64,000 nt of DNA from NCBI RefSeq assembly GCF_007745175.1, contig NZ_CP036271.1:6535439-6599438 (forward strand), in the 5' to 3' direction. This DNA is from Caulifigura coniformis (GTDB lineage Bacteria; Planctomycetota; Planctomycetia; Planctomycetales; Planctomycetaceae). Under the pieces are notes generated by a model. That model did no database searches. It was given only the letters and a program-made list of their open reading frames with translations, and was not told where the DNA came from. This document shows positions 1 through 10,911 of the stretch, piece after piece (the stretch's first letter is position 1; every line of letters starts with the position of its first letter). Position numbers and translations under genes: made by a program.

Positions 1-393
1 AGGTCTCCCTCCGGGGGGGCGAGCCTCCGCGACGACGAATGTCCACGCGCCCTGGACCGTCCATCGTGCGGGCGGTCAACACCGACCCGCCTACGAAACG
101 CGGCCAATCGCTGTCAGAATGGATGTCGGACCCCGCGCAGAATCGGCAATCCATGGGGACATGAGGATCCCTTCACTATTTTCGCTCCCACTTGGAGGTT
201 CAGATGAGGAGCGGATAAGAAACAATTCACGTTCGGACTCATGGTCTTGACCGTTCTGGGTTTCCGCCGAAAACAAGGGGGTAGCCAGACGGGGAATGCC
301 ATGATCCAAGGCAACGACGACCACGTTTTCAGCCCTCTGTGGCGAGTCGATCAAGCGCATCCCAACGGCCTACGAAGAAGAGGAACGAATTCC
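1..393. other. Left-edge region without a convincing gene
   Basis: No reading frame here has a plausible protein or ribosome binding site. The in-frame extension of the carbonic anhydrase back to 241 gives an unlikely, low-complexity leader. The stretch probably carries the promoter of the downstream gene, but no clear -35/-10 pair could be picked out by eye. Confidence 0.4.
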
Positions 394-1062
394 GTGCAGA
401 AACTGATTCAGGGCATCCACCAGTTCCAGGAAGAGACCTTCCGGCCACTGCAGGGGCTGTTCGAGTCTCTCGCCCGCGGCCAGAGCCCGGAGACCCTTTT
501 CATCACCTGCTCGGATTCGCGCATCGACCCCAACCTGCTGACCAAGTCGCAGCCGGGCGATCTGTTCATTCTGCGCAATGCGGGCAACATCATCCCGCCG
601 CATACCGGCCAGGCGGGCGGCGAGGCCGCGACCATCGAGTTCGCGGTGACCGGCCTTGGCGTCAAGGACATCATCATCTGCGGCCACTCCCACTGCGGAG
701 CGGTCAAGGGCCTTCTCGACCCTTCGAAGCTCGAGGGCCTTCCGGCCGTCGCCCAGTGGCTTTCCCACGCTGAGGCCACCAAACGCATCATTGAGGAAAA
801 CTACGCCGATCTGTCGCCCGAAGATCAGGTGCGGGCGGCCATCGAAGAAAACGTCCTCGTCCAGCTCGAAAACCTGCGCACGCTTCCGTGCGTGAAATCG
901 CGGCTGGTGAAAGGCGACCTCAGGCTTCACGGCTGGGTCTACAAGATCGAGACCGCGGAAGTTTTTGCCTATGACCGGATCGACGGCCAGTTCGTGCCGC
1001 TTGAGCAGTACCGATTCCCCGCCAGCGATCCCATTCGCCGCCGGGTCGCCGCGACCATTTGA
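394..1062 (+). CDS. Beta-class carbonic anhydrase
   Basis: Predicted zinc enzyme interconverting CO2 and bicarbonate in the cytoplasm. Seen: the zinc-site motif CSDSR (Cys39, Asp41, Arg43) and the second zinc motif HSHCGAVKG (His98, Cys101), with the usual beta-class spacing. I chose the GTG at 394, giving 222 aa, the usual family length; a purine-rich AGAGGAA lies about nine bases upstream. The frame is open back to an ATG at 241, but that extension does not resemble the family. It is followed after 84 bp by a SulP transporter that carries its own carbonic anhydrase domain, which suggests a joint role in bicarbonate supply or pH control. The family call is very safe; the physiological role is inferred from context. 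Confidence 0.95.
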   Translation: MQKLIQGIHQFQEETFRPLQGLFESLARGQSPETLFITCSDSRIDPNLLTKSQPGDLFILRNAGNIIPPHTGQAGGEAATIEFAVTGLGVKDIIICGHSHCGAVKGLLDPSKLEGLPAVAQWLSHAEATKRIIEENYADLSPEDQVRAAIEENVLVQLENLRTLPCVKSRLVKGDLRLHGWVYKIETAEVFAYDRIDGQFVPLEQYRFPASDPIRRRVAATI

Positions 1063-1146
1063 ACGCAGCGCATCGAGCGCGGCGTGTGTTGGAAGCTGAT
1101 TCAGACGGCATGCTGATTCAGATCCTCAAGATGTAAGGCTCTACCA

Positions 1147-3411
<2,265 letters not shown>

Positions 3412-3644
3412 CCCGCGCGCGTCGAACGTCAACGTGAAGTGGTGTCCCGGCGCCGATTTTCTGGAATGTGTCGGTTTTGACGAGACTGGGCACAAGTCGT
3501 CCCTCGAAGCCAGCCGATAGAGATTGATCGCTTCCTCGGAGTGATCAATGACGCTGATCATTCGCCGCTCGACACCGGACGCTCCCGGAGAGTGACTTCA
3601 GGCGTCGTTCGCAGCGGCGCACCGCGTCGCTGCAGCAGGCACCG

Positions 3645-4589
3645 ATGCGAAACCCGGATCGTCGTAGCTACTGGCTGGACGCGTTCACGCTGCGCGGCTC
3701 CGTGACGCCTCACGTCGCGTCCGTCGTCGTCACGTTCGGCATCCTGTCGATGGGCATCTGCTCGTTGTCCTGGCTCGCTGAAAACACCATCGGCCATCGC
3801 CTGGCCCTCCAGGACGCCCCCTATGAGATCGCAGGCGCCGTCCTCGGCCTCCTGCTCGTCTTCCGCACCAACGCCGGCTACGACCGCTGGTGGGAGGCCC
3901 GCAAGCTCTGGGGCGGAATCGTCAACCAGTCGCGAAACCTGGCCATCTCCGGTTTGACCTACGGACCAACGGACGCCGACTGGCGGCGACGCTTCATTGC
4001 CTGGACCGCAGCCTTCCCGCATGTCGCCCGCAACTCCCTCCGGGGCGACAGCGTCCCCGCCGAGGTCAACCTGCTCCTCGGACCGCAAAACGCCCGGCAG
4101 CTCGAAGAATGCGAGCACATGCCCAGCCTCGTCTCCCTCCGCATCGCCCTGCTGCTGCGCGAGGCGAACGAGCGCCACCAGATGGACCGCTTTTCCTTCC
4201 TCCGCGTCGATCACGAGCGGGCCGAACTGATCAACCACATCGGGGCCTGCGAACGCATCCTGAGAACGCCGCTCCCCCGCGTGTATGCCATCAAGGTGCG
4301 GCAGTTCATCACCCTGTTTCTTTTGACTCTCCCCCTGTCGCTGCTGCATCGCCTCGAAACCGACTGGCTGATCCCGCTGATTACCATGGTCGTGGCCTAC
4401 CCGCTTGTCGCCCTCGATCAGATCAGCGTCGAACTGCAGAACCCCTTCAACAACCTGAACCTCAACCACCTGCCACTCGACGACATCGCCGCCATGATCG
4501 AGCGGAACGTCACATCCCTGTCGAACTACAGCGACCCTGAGAATGCCGAGGTCATCGACTTCCGGCCAGTGCTGCACGAGTCGGCCTGA
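3645..4589 (+). CDS. Bestrophin-like anion channel (UPF0187 type)
   Basis: A 314-aa membrane protein. The segment FRTNAGYDRWWEARKLWGG near residue 75 is the hallmark of bacterial bestrophin homologues, and further hydrophobic segments lie at about 20-45, 215-235 and 240-260. Bestrophins conduct chloride and bicarbonate in eukaryotes; bacterial members form pentameric channels of varied selectivity. The ATG at 3645 has AGG six bases upstream. Following the two carbonic anhydrase genes on the same strand, it may pass bicarbonate or a counter-ion, but the 233-bp gap means co-transcription is not certain. That gap holds an imperfect palindrome (ATTGATC...GATCAAT, about 3525-3551) with no T-run. 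Confidence 0.9.
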   Translation: MRNPDRRSYWLDAFTLRGSVTPHVASVVVTFGILSMGICSLSWLAENTIGHRLALQDAPYEIAGAVLGLLLVFRTNAGYDRWWEARKLWGGIVNQSRNLAISGLTYGPTDADWRRRFIAWTAAFPHVARNSLRGDSVPAEVNLLLGPQNARQLEECEHMPSLVSLRIALLLREANERHQMDRFSFLRVDHERAELINHIGACERILRTPLPRVYAIKVRQFITLFLLTLPLSLLHRLETDWLIPLITMVVAYPLVALDQISVELQNPFNNLNLNHLPLDDIAAMIERNVTSLSNYSDPENAEVIDFRPVLHESA

Positions 4590-4685
4590 TCTCGCGGCCG
4601 GATGCGATGCGCGGGAATACCGCGCCCTCAGCCGCTACGATCAGGCTTCCGTGTCCCGCCCGCCGACATCTGATCGTCCACTTCA

Positions 4686-5150
4686 ATGCTCTGCCCGTTC
4701 TGCCGCCAGGGAGAAACCAAGGTCATCGATTCCCGCGGCAGTGAAGATTTCGTGATCCGCCGCCGCCGCAAATGCCTGCAGTGCAACCGGCGGTTCACGA
4801 CCTACGAAAAGCTCGAGGAATCGCCCCTGAAGGTTGTGAAGAAAGATGGTTCGCGCGTCGTTTACGATCGCGAACGCATCCGTTCAGGCATCGAGAAGGC
4901 GTGCTACAAACGCCCCGTCAGCCCCGAGCAGATCGAACAGATCGTCAACGAGGTCGAACGCGGCGTGTACGAGAGCTTCGATCGCGAAGTCCCCTCCCGC
5001 TACATCGGCGAACAGGTGTTCGACCGGCTCCGGCATGTCGACCAGATCGCGTTCGTGCGGTTCGCGTCCGTCTATCGCAGCTTTCAGGACGTCGACGATT
5101 TCGCCAACGAACTCAAGCGACTGCTGCGCGAACGCGACCGGTCCCTTTAA
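4686..5150 (+). CDS. nrdR: Transcriptional repressor NrdR
   Basis: A 154-aa protein matching NrdR along its whole length. It has an N-terminal zinc ribbon (CPFC at residues 3-6, CLQC at about 31-34) followed by an ATP-cone domain beginning near [20 protein letters not shown]. NrdR binds NrdR boxes and represses ribonucleotide reductase genes according to nucleotide state. No nrd gene lies in the window, so its targets are elsewhere. It ends eight bases from the stop codon of the convergent esterase gene, leaving no room for an ordinary terminator. Confidence 0.97.
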   Translation: MLCPFCRQGETKVIDSRGSEDFVIRRRRKCLQCNRRFTTYEKLEESPLKVVKKDGSRVVYDRERIRSGIEKACYKRPVSPEQIEQIVNEVERGVYESFDREVPSRYIGEQVFDRLRHVDQIAFVRFASVYRSFQDVDDFANELKRLLRERDRSL

Positions 5151-5158
5151 GCCGACCG

Positions 5159-6451
5159 CTACTTGAGATGCTTGTCGGCGAAGTTCAGGTACTGTTCCCA
5201 GTCGTAGGCGTTGATGTCGTGCTTGCCGGTCCGCAGGTGGTAGCCGATGTGGCCCTTCTGGACAGCGGAGTCGGCCGGCGGCAGCGCTTCGCTGTCGGTG
5301 CCGAGACCCGTCAGGCCGAACAGCTGGTAGACCGGGCCCGTATTGAGCGCCGCGAGGTATTCGCCGTGCGGATCGGCCCACTGGTCTTCCGTGGCGCTGG
5401 CGACGTAGACCGGGCGCGGCGCCATCAGGGCGATGAGCTCGTGCTGGTCGAACGGCAGCTCGGCCTCCTTGTCGTTGAACTGGAGGGCGTTGTCGCACAG
5501 CCAGTGCGGAAACGAGTCGTTGATGCGTTTCCAGGTCTCGCCGAAGATCCGCTTGCTGAGGGCCGCGCCGCAGGCGCCGGAGTCGTTCGAGATGACGAGT
5601 GCGAAGCGCTCGTCCTGAGCGCCGGCCCAGAGGGAGGTCTTTCCCAGGCGTGAATGGCCCAGCACGGCGACGCGCTTCGCGTCGATCTGCGGATCGGTCT
5701 CCAGGTAGTCGAGCGCCCGACTCAGCCCCCACGCCCAGGCGCCGATCGAACCCCATTCGTCCACTGCAGGCTTCGTCTGGCCCGCCTTGTAGAACAGCGG
5801 ATGGACGCCGTTCTGGAAACCGTCGTCCACATCAGGATCGATGTCGCCGTAATAGATCGTGGCGACGGCGTAGCCCCGATCGATCGCCATCTCGAACGGC
5901 CAGCGGGACGCTGCGACGCCGCGGGAGGCTTCGGTCGCCCGATGGTCCTTGACCGACGGATCGCCTTTAGGAGCCGAACGCATCCAGTTGGTATTCAGAG
6001 TGATGCCGGCGTCGGGATGGGTGGCGTGGTTGCCCTTGAAGTTCAGGCCCAGGAAACAGGGCGCCTTGGCCTTCGTCTTCGGGGTGAACAGCAGGATCGT
6101 CATTGTCGGGTCGCCCGCTTTCCCCGTGAAGTTGACGACGACTTCCTTGCGAACCGCCTTGCCGCCAAGGGCGTTCTCGTCGACGTTCGCGACGGTGAAG
6201 GTCATGCCGGGGAATGCTCCGGCCGGTGTCTTGCCGTATTCGAGCTCGGCGAACAGCTTGAGGAGTTCGGGGCGGCGTTTCGATTTCCACTGCTCGACCG
6301 TCGTGACTTTCGACCCGTCCAGGCAGGTCAGCGGATCCGGAAGCGTATAGGCCGGAACCTTGTCCTCGTCGTAGTTGAATCCTTTAGTGTTCTGGGCGCT
6401 GGCGGTCGCAGCGAGCAGGGTCAATGCGACAAAAGCACGGAGGGGCGTCAT
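5159..6451 (-). CDS. Secreted CE15-type glucuronoyl esterase-like hydrolase
   Basis: A 430-aa alpha/beta hydrolase with a clear N-terminal signal peptide ending near TASAQN. The nucleophile elbow GHSRLGK (Ser267 when numbered from the ATG at 6451) and the following [13 protein letters not shown] are characteristic of carbohydrate esterase family 15, as is a late [16 protein letters not shown] segment that should carry the catalytic His. CE15 enzymes split ester bonds between lignin and glucuronoxylan. The frame continues upstream to 6535, but the signal peptide fixes the start at 6451. It probably takes part in plant or algal polymer breakdown outside the cytoplasm; the exact substrate is unknown. 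Confidence 0.88.
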   Translation of the reverse strand: MTPLRAFVALTLLAATASAQNTKGFNYDEDKVPAYTLPDPLTCLDGSKVTTVEQWKSKRRPELLKLFAELEYGKTPAGAFPGMTFTVANVDENALGGKAVRKEVVVNFTGKAGDPTMTILLFTPKTKAKAPCFLGLNFKGNHATHPDAGITLNTNWMRSAPKGDPSVKDHRATEASRGVAASRWPFEMAIDRGYAVATIYYGDIDPDVDDGFQNGVHPLFYKAGQTKPAVDEWGSIGAWAWGLSRALDYLETDPQIDAKRVAVLGHSRLGKTSLWAGAQDERFALVISNDSGACGAALSKRIFGETWKRINDSFPHWLCDNALQFNDKEAELPFDQHELIALMAPRPVYVASATEDQWADPHGEYLAALNTGPVYQLFGLTGLGTDSEALPPADSAVQKGHIGYHLRTGKHDINAYDWEQYLNFADKHLK

Positions 6452-6560
6452 GGCGGGCCTGTGGAGGCGGGAGTGCGAGCCGGGTGAAACACGCTCGCGT
6501 TCAGTGTCGTAGTGGGGCGACGGTGGCACAACCAAGGCGGGTGCCCGTTAAGCTGAGCCC

Positions 6561-6857
6561 ATGAATGACGCGCCGACATACCGCCGCACCTTGATGCACT
6601 GCTTCCAGCTCAGCATGAAGTGGACGACGATTATTTACGCCGCAATCCTGGGCACGGCTCTGCTGATTCCAGCGACGTATCGCGACCCACTGAATTCCTG
6701 GGACAAACTCGGTAGCGCGGTCGGAGGGCTGGTTGTGCTCTGGCTGTGGGGGTTGGTTGGAGCCGCTCTGGTCAGCCCGCTGGCCCATGCACTGGCGAGG
6801 CGACGTCGACTGCAGGCCTCTGGTAAGGCCGACAACCCGGATCAACGCTCCCACTGA
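6561..6857 (+). CDS. Small hypothetical membrane protein
   Basis: A 98-aa protein with two hydrophobic stretches, about residues 22-38 (IIYAAILGTALLIP) and 54-76, then an Arg-rich cytosolic-looking tail. I do not recognise the family. The ATG at 6561 is divergent from the esterase gene, and the stop lies nine bases before the convergent cysteine-cluster gene. The typical membrane-protein pattern supports it being real, but it is short and lacks a strong ribosome binding site. Confidence 0.55.
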   Translation: MNDAPTYRRTLMHCFQLSMKWTTIIYAAILGTALLIPATYRDPLNSWDKLGSAVGGLVVLWLWGLVGAALVSPLAHALARRRRLQASGKADNPDQRSH

Positions 6858-6866
6858 CGCACGCCC

Positions 6867-7292
6867 CTACATCTCGCGCTGCCCAACCCGCATCTCAATC
6901 TCCTCCAGCGGGATGAAATCGCCCTGATTGACGCCGGGGCACGATTCTCCCGTCCGCTCCCACGCTTCCGGCGACTCGATGTTGCTCCGCCAGAAAGGCC
7001 AGGTGCGGCATTGCGTCGGACGGGCTTCGTAGATCGAGCATCCTCGCGTGCGCGGATCGAAGAACGTGCAGTCGCCGTTGGCGAACTCCGACAGCGAGAG
7101 ACGCCCGGCATATAATCGGGTGTGCATCAGCCGGATCTCGCCGATCGACTTGCCGGTGTGTTCGGCGATCGCCCGCAGTTCGTCGTCGTTGATCCAGACA
7201 AAGCCCGGAAACCCGGAGCAGCAGTTGCCGCACTGCGTGCATTCAAAGCGGAGTCCGTCCCGATACCAGGGAGCGTCGGAGGGAACGGTCAT
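6867..7292 (-). CDS. YkgJ-type cysteine cluster protein
   Basis: A 141-aa protein with the pattern CTQCGNCC near the N-terminus, followed by GDCTFFDPRTRGCSIYEARPTQC and a final Cys, as in the YkgJ/UPF0153 family thought to bind an iron-sulfur cluster or zinc. Function of the family is not established. The frame is open to 7598, with ATGs at 7343 and 7292. I chose 7292 because GAAGGA sits seven bases upstream and the protein then begins just before the conserved region. It lies convergent with the small membrane protein gene. Confidence 0.85.
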   Translation of the reverse strand: MTVPSDAPWYRDGLRFECTQCGNCCSGFPGFVWINDDELRAIAEHTGKSIGEIRLMHTRLYAGRLSLSEFANGDCTFFDPRTRGCSIYEARPTQCRTWPFWRSNIESPEAWERTGESCPGVNQGDFIPLEEIEMRVGQREM

Positions 7293-7650
7293 CACGGGGT
7301 CCTTCGGATCGGCCGGAGCGTCGTCAAAGACGCCACCGGCCATGGCATCGTTATACCCCGCAGGATGAGACCAGGCCACGGGCCGGGCGCATTCGGTTCC
7401 GCCGGCGTCCACTTCCCGCTCAGTCGTGACAACCGTCGTGCCCGGCAGAGTGCAAATTCCACATGTGCGCGGATTGCCCGGTGCGATGCGTTTCGTCACC
7501 ACCCCGAGCAGGCGAATCGCAGTTTCTGCCGAAGCGGGACATGGCGAATGTGGTGTAGCGTTGATCGAACATCCGATGCCTTGAGCAGGACGAACCACTC
7601 AATCGCAGGAGGGGATGTTCGCACGAGGCTTTCCATAGAGGGGCGCGGTC
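7293..7650. other. Gap between the cysteine-cluster gene and csrA
   Basis: This holds the upstream region of the leftward cysteine-cluster gene and the leader of csrA. In-frame upstream codons of the former exist but read as low-quality protein. No further gene or clear hairpin was seen. Confidence 0.35.
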
Positions 7651-7848
7651 ATGTTGGTGTTGAGCCGTAAGCAGGACGAGAAAATCATCATCGGCGATTC
7701 GATCACACTGATGGTGGTGTCGATCCAGGGGGACAAGGTCCGCCTCGGCATTGAAGCGCCTAAGCACGTGAGCATCCATCGCGAAGAAGTCTATCAGGCG
7801 ATCCAGCGCGAGCGCCAGACGCCGCCGACAGCGCAGCCGATGCAGTGA
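7651..7848 (+). CDS. csrA: Carbon storage regulator CsrA
   Basis: A 65-aa RNA-binding regulator that begins [18 protein letters not shown] and has the [13 protein letters not shown]-like core (here [19 protein letters not shown]). CsrA dimers bind GGA motifs in mRNA leaders to control translation and stability. Strong ribosome binding site GAGGGG about eight bases upstream of the ATG. In many bacteria csrA sits beside flagellar genes such as fliW; none is present here. Length matches the family. Confidence 0.97.
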   Translation: MLVLSRKQDEKIIIGDSITLMVVSIQGDKVRLGIEAPKHVSIHREEVYQAIQRERQTPPTAQPMQ

Positions 7849-7869
7849 TCCGATTCGCCGGAAGGGCCC

Positions 7870-8829
7870 CTAAGGGCTTTCTCGCCTGCGATAGACGATC
7901 CCGGTGTCCACGCGCTCAAACCCCGCGCCGCTCACGGCGCGCATCGCCGATTCATTCGTCTCTGGCGAGTGAATTTCCGCGCAGCCAGCCAGATCCTGAC
8001 GCAGCTGCCGGATCACCTCGATCAGCAGCGTCATCCCGAACCCCTGGCCGCGGTATTCGGCAGTCACCACCAGGTCCACCAGCCCGATCGCGCGCTGATT
8101 CCAGACCGGGATGTACTGGTCAAGACCCACGGCCGTCAGTACGGCCACCGTCTCCTGCGACTTCTTGAACTTCAGCTGGTACTGCAGGCAGTCCAGACGA
8201 CCGAAGCGCGTGAACCACCACCACGTCGGCCGCTGCGGCTTCTCCGACACCTCCAGGTACGTCTGCCGGCGGTTCATCACCACCTTCGCCGACGTCGGAT
8301 CCTTTCCCGAGAGCATCTCGCGGATGAAGATCCCGTGTTTCTCGACGGCCTCGTAGCCGACCGCGGTCAAGAACGGCATCGCGAGCGGATCGCTCTCGAA
8401 GAATCCCGAAGGCCGCGATCCGCCGTACAGGCCGAAATAGAACGGGTCGTTCATCAACGACGGGCCGGCGTACAGCGTCTCGCTCCCCCGCTGCCGCAGG
8501 TACTCCTCGACCCGGCTCACGAGTTCGCGTCCGATTCCCCGTCGGCGATACTCGGGATGCACGACCACCGCGCAGATCACACCCACGGACTGGTCGAGCC
8601 CAGATTGGTCGGCCTTCGTCCCGAAGCCGCCGTGAGCCATCCCCACGACGCGATCTCCATCGCAGGCGAGGATCAGCCCCTGCGGATCGAAATAGGGCTG
8701 CGCGTAGTTCGAGATCTCGAACGGCTCGGTCGAGCGGCTCTGGATCGCTGCCCGTCCCAGACCGCTGTCACCCCACAACTGCAGGATGCGGGGAGGATCG
8801 GCATTTTGAAACGTGCGATAGCTGAGCAC
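7870..8829 (-). CDS. Tandem GNAT-fold acetyltransferase
   Basis: A 319-aa protein with two GNAT domains. The first has the acetyl-CoA binding loop in VVVHPEYRRRGIGRELVSR (about residues 90-110), and the second has VVTAEYRGQGFGMTLLIE (about 260-280). The start is the GTG at 8829. Double GNAT proteins include mycothiol synthase-like enzymes, but nothing in the sequence identifies the acceptor. It is convergent with csrA, 21 bp apart, and lies downstream of the transketolase half-gene on the opposite side. Confidence 0.85.
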   Translation of the reverse strand: MLSYRTFQNADPPRILQLWGDSGLGRAAIQSRSTEPFEISNYAQPYFDPQGLILACDGDRVVGMAHGGFGTKADQSGLDQSVGVICAVVVHPEYRRRGIGRELVSRVEEYLRQRGSETLYAGPSLMNDPFYFGLYGGSRPSGFFESDPLAMPFLTAVGYEAVEKHGIFIREMLSGKDPTSAKVVMNRRQTYLEVSEKPQRPTWWWFTRFGRLDCLQYQLKFKKSQETVAVLTAVGLDQYIPVWNQRAIGLVDLVVTAEYRGQGFGMTLLIEVIRQLRQDLAGCAEIHSPETNESAMRAVSGAGFERVDTGIVYRRRESP

Positions 8830-8922
8830 CGTGCCGTTCTCGTCCGGACGACGGGGCGGCGATTCGTCGTTCGCGGGCGCCCGCGAACTCGGTAACCTGC
8901 CTGCCGGAAGACTCGACCTGCG

Positions 8923-9885
8923 TTACTTGCGCTTGACGGCCTTCTTCACCGCCTCGGCGACTTTCTCAGGCGTCAGGCCGTACTTCACGAGGAGGCCGTC
9001 CGGGTCTCCTGATTCGGCATAACGGTCGCCGATGTTCACAAATTCCATCGGCACCGGCTTCGACTCGACGACGGCCTGGGCGACCACCGATCCGAGCCCG
9101 CCGTGCGGCAGGTGCTCTTCGGCCACCACGATGCAGCCCGTCTCCTTCGCGGCCTTCGCGATCGCGTCCACATCCAGCGGCTTGATGGTGTGCATGTCGA
9201 TCACGCGGCACTGCACGCCTTCGGCCTCGAGGGCCTTCGCCGCATCGAGAGCGCAGGCGACCATCAGGCCGTTGGCGATGATCGTGCAGTCCTTGCCGTC
9301 GCGGACCTGGATCGACTTGCCGATCTTGAACTTCACATCCGCGGCGTGGATGTCGGCGACTTTCTGCCGACAGACGCGCAGGTAGGTCGGGCCTTTGTGT
9401 TCGATCATCGCCTGGGTGGCAGCCCTGGTCGTGGCGGCGTCCGAGGGGACGATCACCACCACGCCCGGCAGCGAGCAGGCCAGGCCGACGTCTTCAATGC
9501 CCATCTGCGAAGGACCGTCTTCGCCGATCGAAATGCCGGCGTGCGAGCCGACGAGTTTCACGTTCAGGTCGGGAAACGCGACCGACATGCGGATCTGGTC
9601 GAAGGCGTTGTCCAGGAGGAAGCAGGCGAAGCTGGCGACAACCGGAATCTTCCCGCACGCCGCCAGACCGCCGGCGACGCTGACCATGTTGCTTTCGGCG
9701 ATGCCGACGTTGACCGCCCGGTCCGGATAGGCCTTCGCAAACACCTCGGTGCGGGTGCTGTTTCCGACGTCGCCGTCGACCGTGCAGACGAGCGGATTGG
9801 TCGCGCCGACTTCCTTGAGGGCGTCGCCAAAGGCGTCGCGCATCGCTTTGCCGAGCTTCAATCCGCTTTTTTCACCGAGATACAT
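8923..9885 (-). CDS. Transketolase C-terminal (pyrimidine-binding) subunit
   Basis: A 320-aa protein covering the pyrimidine-binding and C-terminal domains of split transketolases. The segment HAGISIGEDGPSQMGIED is the pyr-domain signature, and the C-terminal domain carries EEHLPHGGLGSVVAQAV. Split transketolases need an N-terminal thiamine-diphosphate subunit, normally encoded immediately upstream; here the upstream 1 kb is non-coding, so the partner must be elsewhere. I chose the ATG at 9885, because the extension to 9996 does not resemble the family. It would transfer two-carbon units in the pentose phosphate pathway, or act as a deoxyxylulose-phosphate synthase-like enzyme; the former is more likely. 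Confidence 0.88.
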   Translation of the reverse strand: MYLGEKSGLKLGKAMRDAFGDALKEVGATNPLVCTVDGDVGNSTRTEVFAKAYPDRAVNVGIAESNMVSVAGGLAACGKIPVVASFACFLLDNAFDQIRMSVAFPDLNVKLVGSHAGISIGEDGPSQMGIEDVGLACSLPGVVVIVPSDAATTRAATQAMIEHKGPTYLRVCRQKVADIHAADVKFKIGKSIQVRDGKDCTIIANGLMVACALDAAKALEAEGVQCRVIDMHTIKPLDVDAIAKAAKETGCIVVAEEHLPHGGLGSVVAQAVVESKPVPMEFVNIGDRYAESGDPDGLLVKYGLTPEKVAEAVKKAVKRK

Positions 9886-10017
9886 GGCGCTGCCGTCTGA
9901 ATCGTCTGGAAGTGTTCGCTGCGAGGACCTGCCGGAGGCACTCTCGGCCCGGCGAGTCGAAAACCGGGAGGATACCGCCTGCGCTGTCTCCCGCAAAGCA
10001 AACGCTCCCTCGCCTCA

Positions 10018-10109
10018 GGGCGAGTCACTTTTTCACACCAGGTCGTCTGTTGTCACTGCAAGTCATGTTGCGGCAACGACGAACTGGCCCATCTTGAAAA
10101 AGTGACCAG
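10018..10109. repeat. Structured inverted-repeat element, copy A
   Basis: Ninety-two bases bounded by inverted arms GTCACTTTTTCA (from 10024) and TGAAAAAGTGAC (to 10106). Inside is a small hairpin CTGCAA-GTCATG-TTGCGG, and before the right arm the sequence GGCCCAT. Copy B shares both arms, the internal hairpin and the GGCCCAT segment. It could be a small non-autonomous mobile element or a transcribed structure; the sequence alone does not decide. Confidence 0.8.
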
Positions 10110-10124
10110 CCTTGCGCGCAACTC

Positions 10125-10328
10125 TCAAGCTTGTGCAGGGATTGGGAACAGTGTGGAGGTGTTTGACGCCGAGGGGGCAAGGAGGGCGCGTTGTGTGGGT
10201 GGTCCTGTACTCCTCGCCCTCTTTTCCTGCGGAAGTTCAGTAGAAGGATCGGGAGAGCGTGGGTGGTGCGGACATGGAGCCGGCCGGGCCGGTGTGTGTG
10301 TCGACAGGTTGACGGTGGTTGTGTTCAT
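10125..10328 (-). CDS. Short reading frame in duplicated unit A (uncertain)
   Basis: A 67-codon frame starting MNTTTVNLSTHT with GGAG five bases before the ATG. The rest is Pro/Thr/Arg-rich and resembles no family I know. The second unit has a frame starting MNTINATQ with an equally good site, so the start region is conserved between copies, but downstream similarity is weak and partly out of frame. It could be a small peptide gene, or part of a non-coding transcript. Treat as a candidate only. Confidence 0.25.
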   Translation of the reverse strand: MNTTTVNLSTHTPARPAPCPHHPRSPDPSTELPQEKRARSTGPPTQRALLAPSASNTSTLFPIPAQA

Positions 10329-10367
10329 AGGTTCTCCATCATGACGGGGGCGGTTGCGCGGGGGGCC

Positions 10368-10391
10368 CGGTACTCGGTACTCGGTACTCGG
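10368..10391. repeat. Tandem 7-bp repeat CGGTACT x3
   Basis: Three perfect head-to-tail copies of CGGTACT followed by CGG, lying between the two duplicated units. No function is evident; it may mark a slippage or recombination point. Confidence 0.85.
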
Positions 10392-10420
10392 AAGTGCTTG
10401 GGCGGGTGGGGATTGGGGCG

Positions 10421-10525
10421 GGGCGAGTCACTTTTTCACGGTCGGTCGACTTTCGTCACCGCAAGTCATTTTGCGGCAATGGCGCAACCCAACGTTGAAT
10501 TGGCCCATTTTGAAGAAGTGACCAG
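10421..10525. repeat. Structured inverted-repeat element, copy B
   Basis: A 105-base second copy. It has the same GGGCGAGTCACTTTTTCAC left end, an internal perfect hairpin CCGCAA-GTCATT-TTGCGG, a GGCCCATTTTGAAGAAGTGACCAG-type right end, and about 13 extra bases in the middle relative to copy A. In the internal hairpin a C-G pair replaces the T-G pair of copy A, so pairing is kept although the base differs. The right arm has one change in the A-run (GAAGAAG). Confidence 0.8.
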
Positions 10526-10565
10526 CCCTGTCCCTCGCCTCCAGAGCCAGCGCGGGGCTCCAGAG

Positions 10566-10778
10566 TCAAAGCCTCGCGTCTCCCAGGAGACGAACTGCTT
10601 CGCGTGGCTGCTTCACAGCATGAAGAGCAAGAAGAACGGGGCCGGGGGGCCATCCTGTCGTCTTGCCCTTCCTCCCCTGGAAGTTTTGAAACCGCATGGC
10701 GTTCCGGTCGGGAATCGTTCGTTCCGGGCGGGTTGGCGAGGCGTTGATGGCCGTTTGAGTCGCGTTGATCGTGTTCAT
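10566..10778 (-). CDS. Short reading frame in duplicated unit B (uncertain)
   Basis: A 70-codon frame starting MNTINATQTAINASP behind GGAGGGACC. Like its counterpart in unit A it starts ATGAACAC, lies upstream of the inverted-repeat element on the minus strand, and contains a stretch (near residues 37-48) whose DNA resembles the unit A stretch although the reading frame may differ. No family recognised. It may be a small peptide gene or non-coding. Confidence 0.25.
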   Translation of the reverse strand: MNTINATQTAINASPTRPERTIPDRNAMRFQNFQGRKGKTTGWPPGPVLLALHAVKQPREAVRLLGDARL

Positions 10779-10849
10779 GGTCCCTCCGATCGTCCGTGGA
10801 GGGTTGCGCGCGGGGGCAGGTCCCCATGCGGTCCGCCAAGGGCAGGGGG

Positions 10850-10893
10850 GCTCAAACAAAACGCCCCGGCCGGTCAAGGACCAGCCGGGGCGT
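10850..10893 (-). terminator. Terminator of the VIT/VWA gene
   Basis: A perfect 10-bp stem ACGCCCCGGC/GCCGGGGCGT (10861-10870 and 10884-10893) with a 13-base loop. In the leftward transcript it is followed by TTTTGTTTG. It lies 19 bases beyond the stop codon of the gene at 10912. Confidence 0.85.
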
Positions 10894-10911
10894 TCGAGCC
10901 ACGCCCGTCAA

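Larger units (their letters stand above)
9886..10911. other. Repeat-rich intergenic region with a duplicated unit
   Basis: About 1 kb with no ordinary gene. It contains two copies of a unit, each reading leftward on the minus strand: a short reading frame starting ATGAACAC behind GGAG, then a segment containing a shared CTTCC/ACAGG stretch, then an inverted-repeat element. A 7-bp tandem repeat lies between the units, and the terminator of the VIT protein gene is at the right end. The individual parts are listed separately. Confidence 0.7.

Noticed and set aside
10368-10391. Attachment site or phase-variable promoter
   Set aside because: Only three 7-base copies, with no gene close enough to be switched and no integrase.
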